Of a DNA stretch of 64,000 nucleotides, positions 51,666 through 61,558 are shown in pieces. Numbering within the stretch: position 1 is the first letter of the stretch; every line of letters starts with the position of its first letter. The stretch spans positions 62,001 to 126,000 of the forward strand of contig DAIPBO010000007.1 of assembly GCA_036774405.1 (NCBI GenBank), in the 5' to 3' direction. The translations under genes were made by a program, and so were the position numbers. Origin of the DNA: JAAYDS01 sp012729155 (GTDB taxonomy: Bacteria; Chloroflexota; Anaerolineae; UBA1429). Below the pieces are notes generated by a model. That model had not been told where the DNA came from. It worked only from the letters and a program-made list of their open reading frames with translations, and did no database searches.

Positions 51666-54308
51666 ATGCCAGCAGACACGCCTATCCGGCAGCAGTATCT
51701 CACGATCAAGCGTCAGCACCCTGACGCCATTCTGTTTTTCCGTCTGGGCGACTTTTACGAGACCTTTGACGACGATGCCCGCACCGTTGCTGCCGAGCTC
51801 GACATCGTGCTCACGTCACGGAATGTGGCCCAGGGCAAGCGTGTGCCCATGGCCGGGGTGCCCTATCATGCAGCTGAGGGGTACATCGGACAGCTGATCT
51901 CCAAAGGTTACAAGGTGGCCGTCTGCGAACAGATCGGTGAGCAGCCCACCAGAGGGTTGATGCCACGTCAGGTGGTGCGTGTGGTGACGCCGGGGACAGT
52001 GGTCGAGGACGACCTGCTTGATGGCGGCCTGAATAACTACCTCGCCGCGATGGTTTATGGGGAGGCTCGCGCGGGCATCGCCTATGCTGATATCACCACC
52101 GGTGAGTTCCGCGCCACAGAACTGAGCCATCAGAACCTGGCTGAGGCAGTGCGTGAGCTGGACCGGCTGTCGCCTGCTGAGTTGATCATCGGTGACGGTG
52201 GCCATCCCTGCCTCGAGCACGGTACGCAGGCCACAGCCGAGGCCAAACAACGACTGCCCATGCTCGAAGTGTTGCACAGCGCCATCACGCTCTATGACCA
52301 GTGGCGCTTTGACGAATCCATCTGCGAGCGAGCTTTGCGCGAGCATCTGCAGGCCGCCTCACTGGCCGGTTTTGGCCTCGACGATCAGCCACTGGCCATG
52401 AGAGCTGCTGGCGTGTTGGTACAGTATCTGCAAGAGAACCAGCCGTCAGCGCTGACGCAGCTGCGTCGCGTTAGCGTGTACAGCACCAGCGCCTTTATGA
52501 CGCTCGATCTTACGACGCGACGGAATCTAGAGATCACCGAGACCATCCGCAGCCGTGGTGTGCGCGGATCGCTGCTATGGGTGCTCGATCGTACGCTAAC
52601 GCCCATGGGTGCACGACTGTTGCGCCGCTGGCTTGGCGAGCCGCTGCTCGACCAGCGTAGCCTCGGGCAGCGGCTGGGTTGGGTCGCGAGATTCCACGGC
52701 GACGCGCAGCTGCGCGAGGCATTGCGTCTGGCGCTTCGTCCCATCGGAGACATCGAGAGATTGACAGGGCGCGTGGTACAGCGCATCGCGCGCCCGCGCG
52801 ACCTGACGGCTCTGCAGGCCTCTCTGGCACAGCTGCCTGCAGTTACCAGGGCGCTCTCAGAGGGCGTCAAGCAGTCTCCACTCGAAGACGAAACGAGTTG
52901 TCTGTTCAGCACTGCTGACGCCGATGCGCTCAACGACGTCGCCGACGGCATCGCGCGAGCCCTGGTAGATGAGCCACCGCTGTCACCTGCGGCGGGCAGG
53001 CTATTCCGACGGGGCTATGATGCCGAGCTGGATGCGATCGAAGACTCGGTGGCAGCTGCTAGAGAATGGGTTGCGGCCCTGGAGAGTGTTGAGCGCGAAC
53101 GCACGGGCATCCGGTCTCTCAAGGTCGGCTACAACAAGGTGTTTGGCTACTACCTTGAGGTCACCCACGCCAATAGCGAGGCCGTGCCGACGGACTATAT
53201 TCGCAAGCAGACGCTGGTGAACGCCGAGCGGTACATCACCCCCGAGCTCAAGGACAAGGAAGCCCTGATTCTGAGTGCTGAAGAGCGCATCCAGGAGATC
53301 GAGCAGAACCTCTACACCAACCTGCTCGACGAACTAGCCCAACACGCCGAAGCGCTGCTCACCGAAGCGCGCGCCATCTCCTACCTCGATGTGTATGCTT
53401 CTTTTGCCGATGTGGCCGCACAGCACGGCTACACTCGGCCCGAGATCTCCGCTGACGACCGCATCGAGATTGTGGCGGGGCGCCATCCGGTCGTCGAGCA
53501 GACGTTGGCTGATGCCCTCTTTGTGCCCAACGACACTTGCCTGACGCCCGAGGAATCGATCCACATCATCACCGGGCCCAACATGAGCGGCAAATCGACC
53601 TACCTGCGGCAGGTAGCGCTGATCGTGCTGCTGGCCCAGATCGGATCATTTGTGCCAGCGAAGCGGGCTCATATCGGCCTGGTCGATCGCATCTTTGCGC
53701 GTGTTGGCGCCCAGGACGAGATCGCTGCTGGCCAGAGTACTTTTATGGTCGAAATGGTTGAGCTGGCAAACATCATGAATCACGCTACGTCGCGCAGCCT
53801 CCTGATCCTCGACGAGATAGGCCGGGGCACCAGCACGTATGATGGCATCTCGATCGCCTGGGCAGCTGTAGAACATCTGCAGGCCTTCAGGCCCTCGCCC
53901 CCGCGCACGCTTTTTGCCACCCACTACCATGAGCTCACCGATCTGCAGGGGTTCATTGCCCAAGTGCGCAACTATAACGTCGCCGTCAAGAGCGATGGGC
54001 AGCAGGTGGTCTTTACCCACTATATCGTTCCTGGCGGAGCAGATCGTAGCTATGGCATCCACGTAGCTCAGATGGCCGGCCTTCCACGCGAACTGATTCG
54101 TCGCGCCTACGAGATACTGTCGGAGCTAGAGGGCGCCACACGTCAAGTGGCCGTGGGCACAGGGCCGCGAGTGATCAAGGTCAAGCAGTTGGCCTTGTTC
54201 GACAGCCATCCAGCGCTAGAGGAGCTACGCTCGCTCGACGTCTCAAAGCTTACGCCGCTCGATGCGCTCAACACGCTGGCACGGCTGCAACAACAGCTCG
54301 ATGCCTAA
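51666..54308 (+). CDS. mutS: DNA mismatch repair protein MutS
   Basis: 880 residues, full length for MutS1. The mismatch-wedge Phe-x-Glu is in GDFYETF (Phe30, Glu32). The Walker A motif is GPNMSGKSTYLRQVAL near 637-652, Walker B is SLLILDEIGRGTSTYDG, and TLFATHYHEL is the conserved histidine switch. It recognises mismatches and recruits MutL; mutL is not in the window. ATG 51666 has only a weak GGGA upstream. Its last codons overlap the start of the next gene by 8 bp. Confidence 0.97.
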   Translation: MPADTPIRQQYLTIKRQHPDAILFFRLGDFYETFDDDARTVAAELDIVLTSRNVAQGKRVPMAGVPYHAAEGYIGQLISKGYKVAVCEQIGEQPTRGLMPRQVVRVVTPGTVVEDDLLDGGLNNYLAAMVYGEARAGIAYADITTGEFRATELSHQNLAEAVRELDRLSPAELIIGDGGHPCLEHGTQATAEAKQRLPMLEVLHSAITLYDQWRFDESICERALREHLQAASLAGFGLDDQPLAMRAAGVLVQYLQENQPSALTQLRRVSVYSTSAFMTLDLTTRRNLEITETIRSRGVRGSLLWVLDRTLTPMGARLLRRWLGEPLLDQRSLGQRLGWVARFHGDAQLREALRLALRPIGDIERLTGRVVQRIARPRDLTALQASLAQLPAVTRALSEGVKQSPLEDETSCLFSTADADALNDVADGIARALVDEPPLSPAAGRLFRRGYDAELDAIEDSVAAAREWVAALESVERERTGIRSLKVGYNKVFGYYLEVTHANSEAVPTDYIRKQTLVNAERYITPELKDKEALILSAEERIQEIEQNLYTNLLDELAQHAEALLTEARAISYLDVYASFADVAAQHGYTRPEISADDRIEIVAGRHPVVEQTLADALFVPNDTCLTPEESIHIITGPNMSGKSTYLRQVALIVLLAQIGSFVPAKRAHIGLVDRIFARVGAQDEIAAGQSTFMVEMVELANIMNHATSRSLLILDEIGRGTSTYDGISIAWAAVEHLQAFRPSPPRTLFATHYHELTDLQGFIAQVRNYNVAVKSDGQQVVFTHYIVPGGADRSYGIHVAQMAGLPRELIRRAYEILSELEGATRQVAVGTGPRVIKVKQLALFDSHPALEELRSLDVSKLTPLDALNTLARLQQQLDA

Positions 54309-56730
54309 GCTCTCGTGGTCTGCTCCCGCCAGACGCTGGAGCTCGACGCTGATTTTGCTGGCGGTTCTAGCCGCTCTTGCGGCGCTGTGGAATCCGTCTG
54401 TCGCTGTGCGCAGAGATATCCAGGATCGTGCCACCTGGGCGCCGATGCCACTCTCACCCCACACCCGCATCTCACAGACTTTTGCCTCACTACAGAACGG
54501 GCTGGACACGGTTGAAGTGATTCTGGCCCATTACCGCTCCAGTACTGCTTTGCCGCCCGAGCTTGAGCTATGTATGCAGATCTACCTGGCCGACACGGGC
54601 GCCACCGTGAGCCCTGTGGTATGCCAACCGATCGCGCACCTGGCACACAACAGCCGCGTGCGGCTGACTATCCCAGAGCTGCGCCGCTCTCGTATGATCG
54701 CTTACCGCGCCGACTTTTGGAGCAACCAGCCTGCCGCCATATCACTTTGGGCCAGCCGCGAGGAGGCCTATGCCCACGGAGAGTTACGGGCCGCAGGGCA
54801 GGCCATCGGCGGCGATCTGGTCATGGCCGCGAGTCACCGCTATCGCTTCACTGATGCGTTGGCCGATCTGGCTCGCCTGCTCGACGGCTGGGCCTGGCCC
54901 CTCGCGTGCCTGGGCCTCTTGTTGACGACGCCTGGCCTGGCACTGTGCCTGTGGCTCAAGCGGCCGCTTTACCTGGCACTGCCTCTTTCGTTGGCGACAT
55001 GGCCACTGGCGCTCCTTTGGCTGGCGACGCTCGGAGCTCCATATGGCCCCTTGGTCATCTGGATGGTGCTTGCACTTTCTCTGGCCGCTACAGCTGCGGG
55101 CCTCATCTGCAATCGTCACATACGTCTCAAATGGCTTGCGGCGTTGCGGGCGCCAACCACCTGCCTGCTCGTCAGTGTGACGGCGCTCTCGCTGGCCGTC
55201 CGCCTGCTGAATGTCCGTGAGCTGGTGTTACCTAACTGGGTCGACTCGCTGCACCATACCGCGATCACCCAGCTCATCGTCGAGGCACAGGGGCTGCCCG
55301 CTGATGGTGGACGGTTTGTGGCGTTGCCGGGCTTTTACTACCACTTTGGGTTCCATGCCCTTGCCGCCGCGCTGCGCCAAGTTGCTGGTATCACCAGTCA
55401 TGAGGCGGTGTTGATCGCGGGACAGGGGGCACTGGCTCTGGCTCCAGTTGGCGTCTATGCGCTCGCCAAGGGGTTAGGGAGCAGCCACAGAGCTGCAGTG
55501 ATCGGCGCCATCGTCGTCGGGTGCTGGTCATACATGCCTGCCTACTATGCAAGTTGGGGGCGCTACCCACAGATGGCCGGCTTGCTGCTAGCTGCCGGTG
55601 CAATGCCCTCCATCTGGCGACTGGCATCGGCCCAAAGGCCTGGCTGGCGCCTTGTGGTGTCTACCGGTTTGCTTGTGGGCGCCCTGCTGTTGACGCACTA
55701 TCGCATCCTAGCCCTACTCGTACCCTGGGGTCTGGTGCTGCTGCTGCGGCTGCTGGTCCATCGCCGCTGGGCGAGGCTCTCGCCTGCTGCCCTGGCCGTC
55801 AGCGCCGCGCTGTTGGCAACCGCACCCTGGCTGGGGCGGCTCCTGGGCCCTTTTGTAGCCCAGTTCTCAGCCTACTATGGCACCCTAGTGACTGCACCTG
55901 CTGCAGATGACGCCTGGCCATGGGCTCTGATGGCATATCGCTGGTCGCCACTGCTGCTGGGTGCCGCTGGTGCTGGGCTTGTGGGCGCAGTGCTGCGCCG
56001 CCGTTGGAGCGTCGCGGCCCTGGGGCTATGGGCAGGCCTGTCAGTGCTGGTGCCCAATCTGCACTGGATCGGCCTGCCAGACCTCTGGCTGGTGAATAAT
56101 ACCACGGTCGCCATTGCCTATTGGCTGCCAGTGGGGGTGTTGGTCGGCTGGCTTGTAGCAGAGATGCTCCACTGGATTGAGCGGCGATCAGGCGTTAAAG
56201 CGCGAATCCGAGGGCTCAGGCTCGCCGGCCTTGCAGTAGCGCTCGGCCTCTCACTGTGGGGTGCCTGGCTCCACGTCGACGTGATCAACCCTGGCACAGT
56301 GCTCGCCACACCAGATGACCTCACTGCTGCGGCCTGGGCCCGCCAGCATCTGCCAGAAGATGCGCTGGTGCTCGTCAACAGCACTCACTGGACCAACACG
56401 GCGCGTCGCGGTAGTGACGCCGGCTGGTGGCTGCCGCTGCTGGGGAGTTGCGCCGTTACCTTGCCAAATGCCCTGTATATCCAGGGAGGGCGCCAGCGCT
56501 TTGACGAGGCAAACCAGTTGGCCATCGCAGTTGAAGAGGCGTTTGACTTGTGTGCACCAGACCTACTGCGCCAACTGGCGTCGCGCGGGGTCACTCACGT
56601 CTATGTTGGCGCTGCGGGTGGCCCGTTGACGCCTGCCCGCCTGGATGCCTGTCGAGCATACGTGCCACTGTACGTCTACGGGCCAACGCGCTTTTACGCG
56701 TTCTCGCCCGAGTCTGTAGCCTCGCGCTGA
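54301..56730 (+). CDS. Polytopic membrane protein, possible GT-C-type glycosyltransferase
   Basis: 809 residues. One hydrophobic segment near 15-35, an extracytoplasmic region to about 185, then about 11-12 transmembrane helices (for example LACLGLLLTTPGLALCLWL and LVVSTGLLVGALLLTHYRIL), and a soluble C-terminal part. WVDSLHHTAITQLI and PGFYYHFGFHALAAALRQVA resemble the first loop of GT-C-type or YfhO-like membrane glycosyltransferases, where an acidic residue binds lipid-phosphate sugar. Assignment to a specific family is not possible. ATG 54301 lies inside the end of mutS; the first 13 codons of the longer frame are rejected. The 3' end overlaps the convergent sensor gene by 37 bp. Confidence 0.7.
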   Translation: MPKLSWSAPARRWSSTLILLAVLAALAALWNPSVAVRRDIQDRATWAPMPLSPHTRISQTFASLQNGLDTVEVILAHYRSSTALPPELELCMQIYLADTGATVSPVVCQPIAHLAHNSRVRLTIPELRRSRMIAYRADFWSNQPAAISLWASREEAYAHGELRAAGQAIGGDLVMAASHRYRFTDALADLARLLDGWAWPLACLGLLLTTPGLALCLWLKRPLYLALPLSLATWPLALLWLATLGAPYGPLVIWMVLALSLAATAAGLICNRHIRLKWLAALRAPTTCLLVSVTALSLAVRLLNVRELVLPNWVDSLHHTAITQLIVEAQGLPADGGRFVALPGFYYHFGFHALAAALRQVAGITSHEAVLIAGQGALALAPVGVYALAKGLGSSHRAAVIGAIVVGCWSYMPAYYASWGRYPQMAGLLLAAGAMPSIWRLASAQRPGWRLVVSTGLLVGALLLTHYRILALLVPWGLVLLLRLLVHRRWARLSPAALAVSAALLATAPWLGRLLGPFVAQFSAYYGTLVTAPAADDAWPWALMAYRWSPLLLGAAGAGLVGAVLRRRWSVAALGLWAGLSVLVPNLHWIGLPDLWLVNNTTVAIAYWLPVGVLVGWLVAEMLHWIERRSGVKARIRGLRLAGLAVALGLSLWGAWLHVDVINPGTVLATPDDLTAAAWARQHLPEDALVLVNSTHWTNTARRGSDAGWWLPLLGSCAVTLPNALYIQGGRQRFDEANQLAIAVEEAFDLCAPDLLRQLASRGVTHVYVGAAGGPLTPARLDACRAYVPLYVYGPTRFYAFSPESVASR

Positions 56731-58646
56731 GCCAAGGTGCGCTCCATTTGTGCCAGGGTATCAGCCACTTCTTCGATGGCCACACGCTGCTTACGATAGT
56801 AATCCGACTCGCTCATCGCCAGTCGCGCGGCGATATCGCGAATACGCAACCCCTGCACAAAGCGCATCTCCAGGATGTTGTATAGCGTCCACTCACTGGC
56901 GGTGAGGCTGCGGTGGCCATCTGGCCTGAGCCGTTCGATGGCTTCTTGCAGCACAGAGCGCATCGCCCGTGCGGGCACGCCGTCATGCGCCGGCAGACGT
57001 TCGGTGACCACGCGCATGCGGATGAGAGGGCTCCTGCTGAGCTTGGGCCCCCCCCAGAACTGGGCGAGGGCCTCTTTTACGGCCTGGACGAAGCCAGGCG
57101 CGGCAGCGGGATCGATATCGAGCTGCTGCAACGCCCCCCGCTCACCAGCATATACAGGAGCCGACCGCCATCGCTGAATCTGTGAGAGCTCCTGATCGAT
57201 GCCGCCCAACAGCCCAAAGATACGCTGCTGCAGCCGCATATCTTCCAGCGCCAGCTCGGCACGGCTGACGAGGCCATAGGCGCTCTCTAGCTCTTCATCG
57301 CTGAATCGGGCCTGGCCGTTGGTGGCGCGCAAGCCCAGGATGCCCAGCATAGAGCCATCTGCACGGCTCTTGAGCGGCACCAGCCAGTGCCCGTCAGCCT
57401 GCACAAAGTCCTCGTTGCCCACAAAGTCATCCATACGGCTCGCCGACAACTGCTGTAGCAGTACCCCCAAAGTACCTTGCGTGACGAAAGCGGTTGTGGC
57501 TGGCGGTGTGCCGCACGAGACGCGCGTAGCCAGCTCGCCATTCTGCATGGTCACCACAAAACCAGATGTGGCTCGCAGTAGCTCACAGAGCGAAAGTAGC
57601 GTGTTCTCGAGAATCTGCTCGAGGTCGGTCGTAGTCAGCAGGTGCTCCTCGAGGCGCTGAATGCGGTTGACCTCTTCGCGATCCGCGCGGTAGAGCAGGC
57701 GATCGAGAGCTGGCTTGCCCAGGTTGATCAGCACCTGCATCACGACGATCGAGCCAGCGACGGCAAAGATCAGCACAGTGTCACGATCCAAGCCAAACAC
57801 CGAGGAGACGCGCGGTACAGCCAGCATCAGCGAGATCGCGATGGCCGCCACCAGTGGGCCCCTCAGCATAAAGTGAACAAGGCGATGCTTGACCACGCGA
57901 TCGGGCAGGAGCACGCCCTGATAGGCCACGATGTAGCCGATAACCACCGTCATCAGCGCAATGCCGAGGTTGCCCAGGAGCGTCAGCACCGACACGACGC
58001 GCGGCGTGAGGACCTGAGCGGCCGTCGGAATCAGCAAGTAAGGAAAGACGCCCAGAGAGGGCGCTACAAAGGCCAGCATCAGGTAAGACATACGCCGACG
58101 AGATGTGGTGGTGAGGCAGAGGCTACGCGCACGGCTGATATTGACCCAGCCGCTGACGCTGGTTACCGCATAGTACATGGCAAACGCCCAAAAGAAGGGG
58201 CCAGGCGTGAGGTGCAGGATGTTGCCCTGCTCGGTGAGCCGCCCTACGATGAGGTCGCTACCGAAGGTGAACAACAGGGCCACCACACCGAGGGCATAGG
58301 CCAACGCCACCCCCCAGTTGCGCCGCGGTGAGCGGTACATACTGCTGAGCAGAGCATCGGAAAAATGAAGGTAGGCGGCTGGAACCATGGCAATGCCCAG
58401 CCACTGGGCGCGCAACCAAAACTCGGCAGCCTCGCGGGTCACTGCGCCGGCCATCAGCACATCGGCGCTGTACACGGCCGCCACAAAGGCGATCAGCGCA
58501 CAGAACGCCCTCGCCACTGAGCTGCGTAGATTATTGGTGAGCACATAGATAAAGAGCGAGAACCCGATGACGGCATTGACCGAGGAAAGGATCAGGTTGC
58601 CCAGCTCCAGCGCCCGCACCAGGAGATCGGGGATCATGGAGATCAT
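56694..58646 (-). CDS. Membrane sensor with GAF-like and C-terminal helix-turn-helix-like domains
   Basis: 650 residues. The first 320 hold about 8-9 transmembrane helices in the style of histidine-kinase 7TM input domains. A GAF-like domain follows (about 335-480: LEQILENTLLSLCELLRATSGFVV, then LVPLKSRADGSMLGILGLRA). No kinase H-box or ATP-binding motifs are present. The C-terminal segment from about 583 reads SLTASEWTLYNILEMRF, then RIRDIAARLAMSESDYYRKQR, which looks like a sigma-region-4/LuxR-type helix-turn-helix. The protein could therefore be a membrane-bound one-component regulator. ATG 58646 is 6 bp after cdsA and lacks a good ribosome site, so it is probably coupled to it. Confidence 0.65.
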   Translation of the reverse strand: MISMIPDLLVRALELGNLILSSVNAVIGFSLFIYVLTNNLRSSVARAFCALIAFVAAVYSADVLMAGAVTREAAEFWLRAQWLGIAMVPAAYLHFSDALLSSMYRSPRRNWGVALAYALGVVALLFTFGSDLIVGRLTEQGNILHLTPGPFFWAFAMYYAVTSVSGWVNISRARSLCLTTTSRRRMSYLMLAFVAPSLGVFPYLLIPTAAQVLTPRVVSVLTLLGNLGIALMTVVIGYIVAYQGVLLPDRVVKHRLVHFMLRGPLVAAIAISLMLAVPRVSSVFGLDRDTVLIFAVAGSIVVMQVLINLGKPALDRLLYRADREEVNRIQRLEEHLLTTTDLEQILENTLLSLCELLRATSGFVVTMQNGELATRVSCGTPPATTAFVTQGTLGVLLQQLSASRMDDFVGNEDFVQADGHWLVPLKSRADGSMLGILGLRATNGQARFSDEELESAYGLVSRAELALEDMRLQQRIFGLLGGIDQELSQIQRWRSAPVYAGERGALQQLDIDPAAAPGFVQAVKEALAQFWGGPKLSRSPLIRMRVVTERLPAHDGVPARAMRSVLQEAIERLRPDGHRSLTASEWTLYNILEMRFVQGLRIRDIAARLAMSESDYYRKQRVAIEEVADTLAQMERTLAQREATDSGENA

Positions 58647-58652
58647 GAGGAG

Positions 58653-59447
58653 CTATAGTCCTGAAATCACCAGACTGGCGATGTACATCACTGGCACCAC
58701 GAAAAGAAGGCTATCAACGCGATCGAGCATGCCCCCGTGGCCCGGGATGAGTTGGCTCGAATCTTTGACACCAGCCTGGCGCTTGAGCACCGACTCTCCC
58801 AGGTCTCCAATGGTGGCAACAGTCACCAGGACAAGGGCAAGCAGCACCGCCACCCACCAGGCCACTCCAAGCACCAATACGGCAAAGGGCACCACAAACA
58901 CCAAAGCGCCGAGGATTCCGCCCCAGACGCCTTCCCAGCTCTTCTTGGGGCTGATGCTCTCAGAGAGGCGGCGACGGCCCCAGCGCACCCCGACGAAATA
59001 GGCGCCCGAATCGCTGACCCAGGTGCCCACCAAGCTCAGCACCAGCCACCAGAGCCCCTGTTCACCAGCTCGCAATCGCACGAAAAAGCTGAGGGCATAA
59101 GCCACATACAGAGGCGCCGCCACGCCCACGGCCCAACTCAGCGCCGAACCAGTGCGGTTGTGGCTGCCCACCTCAATAGCGAGCAGCACCAATGGCAGGC
59201 CCAGCACAACCCACTGCAGCATGGCAAGTTGCGGCCAAACGGCATCTGCGATCAGAAGGACGGCCGTCGGCAACACCACTCCCCTTGCCGGTGCTGCGCC
59301 GAGGGGCTGCATCAGTGCGAGCACCTCATTCGACGCCAGCACGGCCACCAGGGCGATGCCCACGGCAAGCGCATACCCACCGAGCCAGACCACCAGGGCC
59401 ACCAGAGGCAACAGCACACAGGCGCTCAGCACCCGCTTTGAGAGCAT
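58653..59447 (-). CDS. cdsA: Phosphatidate cytidylyltransferase
   Basis: 264 residues with about 7-8 transmembrane helices. The CDP-diglyceride synthetase signature is SQLIPGHGGMLDRVDSLLF near the C terminus, preceded by SPKKSWEGVWGG. It forms CDP-diacylglycerol, precursor of phospholipids. It follows uppS by 43 bp in the conserved order frr-uppS-cdsA. In many bacteria dxr comes next; here a membrane sensor replaces it. Confidence 0.95.
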   Translation of the reverse strand: MLSKRVLSACVLLPLVALVVWLGGYALAVGIALVAVLASNEVLALMQPLGAAPARGVVLPTAVLLIADAVWPQLAMLQWVVLGLPLVLLAIEVGSHNRTGSALSWAVGVAAPLYVAYALSFFVRLRAGEQGLWWLVLSLVGTWVSDSGAYFVGVRWGRRRLSESISPKKSWEGVWGGILGALVFVVPFAVLVLGVAWWVAVLLALVLVTVATIGDLGESVLKRQAGVKDSSQLIPGHGGMLDRVDSLLFVVPVMYIASLVISGL

Positions 59448-59490
59448 CCCACCTTCCTTGCGCCGGGCAAAGCAGCCAATCGCAGCTGCT

Positions 59491-60204
59491 TCACTGATTC
59501 AGTCCGCCATATCGTCGTTCACGAGCCTGGTACGCAAGCAGCGCCTTCAGAAGCTCCTCACGATCAAAATCAGGCCAGTAGACCACCGTACTGTAGTACT
59601 CGGCGTAGGCAGCCTCCCAGATCAGAAAATTGCTGAGGCGCATTTCACCGGCGGTACGGATGATGAGGTCTACGTCGGGGAGCCCAGCGGTGCTGAGCAC
59701 CTCGGCGATGGCCTGCTCGTCGATCTGCGCGGGGCTGATCCCACGCTCAACGAGCGTGCGCACCGCCTGCACGATGTCAGCACGGCCTCCATAGTTGAAG
59801 GCGACGTTAAGCTGCAACCGCTGATTGTGCTGCGTGAGCGTTTCAGCGTGCCGGATGCCCGTTAGCAGCAGGCGAGGCACGCCTTGTTCGGCACCGATAT
59901 GGCGGATGCGCACACCATTCGCGTGCAGCTTTCCCAACTCATCGCGAAGGGCCGCAGACATGAGCGACATCAACGCGTCGACCTCTTGTCTCGGCCGCTT
60001 CCAGTTCTCTGTTGAGAATGCATACAGCGTCAGGATGGGCACGGCGAACTCGACAGCGGCCTCAATCACTCGCCGCAGGTTCTCGGTGCCAGCCCGATGC
60101 CCGGCACTGCGCGGCAGACCACGCTGCTGTGCCCAGCGCCCATTGCCGTCCATGATGATGCCGACATGCTGCGGCACACGGTATAGTGCCGGTTGCTCTG
60201 ACAC
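59491..60204 (-). CDS. uppS: Isoprenyl (undecaprenyl) diphosphate synthase
   Basis: 237 residues, the usual length of cis-prenyltransferases. HVGIIMDGNGRWAQQRGLPR holds the catalytic Asp, LYAFSTENWKRP is motif II, and the C-terminal motif is DVDLIIRTAGEMRLSNFLIWEAAYAEYY, with the usual SGE/GGE reading AGE. It makes the C55 lipid carrier for peptidoglycan. GTG 60204 starts one base after the frr stop, with GAGG 7 bases upstream; the longer frame to 60252 overlaps frr and has no ribosome site. Confidence 0.95.
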   Translation of the reverse strand: MSEQPALYRVPQHVGIIMDGNGRWAQQRGLPRSAGHRAGTENLRRVIEAAVEFAVPILTLYAFSTENWKRPRQEVDALMSLMSAALRDELGKLHANGVRIRHIGAEQGVPRLLLTGIRHAETLTQHNQRLQLNVAFNYGGRADIVQAVRTLVERGISPAQIDEQAIAEVLSTAGLPDVDLIIRTAGEMRLSNFLIWEAAYAEYYSTVVYWPDFDREELLKALLAYQARERRYGGLNQ

Positions 60205-60205
60205 G

Positions 60206-60763
60206 CTAGACCTCGGTGATCTCGGCTTCTTTCTGCTTGCCGAGCTCGTCAACCTTACCCACGTACTCGTCAGTCAGTTTCTGCAACCTATCGCGAGTCG
60301 TGTACAGATCGTCCTCAGTGATCTCGCCGTCTTTCTGCAGACGCTCCAGGTCGCGCAACACATCACGACGCACATTCCGCAGCGCAACGCGGGCCTCTTC
60401 GACGCGGCGGCTGACCAACCTCGCCAGGTCGCGACGACGCTCATCAGTCAGGCTCGGGATATTGAGTCGGATGATGCGGCCATCGTTGTTGGGCGTCAAC
60501 CCCAGATCGGACTTCTGAATAGCCTTCTCGATGGCACCGATGTTGTGAGCATCCCACGGGCGCACCGTGAGCAAACGTGGCTCTGGGGCTGCGATAGTGG
60601 CCATCTGGTTCAAGGGCATGGTCACGCCGTAGGCCTCAACGCGCAGATCCTCGATCAGGGCCGGCGAGGCGCGCCCGGTACGCACTTTGAGTAGGTCGGC
60701 GCGCAGCGCTACCACGGCGCCATCCATGCGCTCCTCACCCTCAAACAAAAGCTCGTCAATCAT
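60206..60763 (-). CDS. frr: Ribosome recycling factor
   Basis: 185 residues, standard size. VRTGRASPALIEDLRVEAYG and IRLNIPSLTDERRRDLARLV are conserved, as is the helical C terminus ending KEAEITEV. With EF-G it splits post-termination ribosomes. ATG 60763 has GGAGG 5 bases upstream; the upstream ATG 60775 contains part of that site. Confidence 0.97.
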   Translation of the reverse strand: MIDELLFEGEERMDGAVVALRADLLKVRTGRASPALIEDLRVEAYGVTMPLNQMATIAAPEPRLLTVRPWDAHNIGAIEKAIQKSDLGLTPNNDGRIIRLNIPSLTDERRRDLARLVSRRVEEARVALRNVRRDVLRDLERLQKDGEITEDDLYTTRDRLQKLTDEYVGKVDELGKQKEAEITEV

Positions 60764-60802
60764 GCTTACCTCCATGGATGGGGGTAGTACCTGGCGTCAC
60801 GC

Positions 60803-61516
60803 CTAGGCAGACACCAGGGTGCCGATCGGCTCGCCTGCGATGGCCCGAGACAGGCTGTCGGGGGGCTCGAGACGAAACACCATGATCGGCAGATTGTTAT
60901 CCATACATAGCGACAGGGCCGTGCTATCCATCACCTTGACGCCCATGTTGAGCGCCTCAAGAAAAGACAGCTGCTCAAAGCGTTGCGCGCCGGCGAACTT
61001 GAGAGGGTCTTTGTCATAGACGCCGTCGACCTTGGTGGCCTTGAGCAGCACCTCTGCACCGATCTCCATGGCACGCAACGCAGCTGCCGTATCTGTAGTA
61101 AAGAACGGGTTGCCTGTGCCGGCGCCAAAGATAACCACACGGCCCTTTTCGAGATGGCGGATGGCTCGTCGACGAATATACGGCTCGGCAACGTCTCGCA
61201 TCTCAATGGCCGTCTGCACACGCGTTACCACGCCCATACGCTCGAGGGCGTCTTGCAGCGCCATCGCATTGATGACGGTGCCGAGCATGCCCATGTAATC
61301 GGCTGTCGCCCGTTCCATACCACGGGCCTGCGCATCGCCCCCACGCCAGATATTGCCGGCGCCGATGACCAGGGCCATCTCGACACCGAGTTCATAGGCC
61401 CGCACCACCTGCTCAGCGACCAGATCCACCGTTGAAGGATCGACGCCAAAGCCCGAAGGCCCACACAGCGCCTCGCCAGAGAGCTTGAGCAGAACACGCT
61501 TGTACTGTGCTGCCAT
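60803..61516 (-). CDS. pyrH: Uridylate kinase
   Basis: 237 residues of the amino-acid-kinase fold: YKRVLLKLSGEALCG at the start, VIGAGNIWRGG for nucleotide binding, GTGNPFFTTDTAAALRA and ATKVDGVYDKDP. It phosphorylates UMP to UDP. The hexameric bacterial enzyme is typically encoded between tsf and frr, as here. Confidence 0.97.
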   Translation of the reverse strand: MAAQYKRVLLKLSGEALCGPSGFGVDPSTVDLVAEQVVRAYELGVEMALVIGAGNIWRGGDAQARGMERATADYMGMLGTVINAMALQDALERMGVVTRVQTAIEMRDVAEPYIRRRAIRHLEKGRVVIFGAGTGNPFFTTDTAAALRAMEIGAEVLLKATKVDGVYDKDPLKFAGAQRFEQLSFLEALNMGVKVMDSTALSLCMDNNLPIMVFRLEPPDSLSRAIAGEPIGTLVSA

Positions 61517-61558
61517 CCAGTCCCCCTTAGCACGACCGGCCCTTGCGGGCCGGTCCGA

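Noticed and set aside
53400..54062. Antisense frames within mutS
   Set aside because: Shadow frames of a well-conserved gene.
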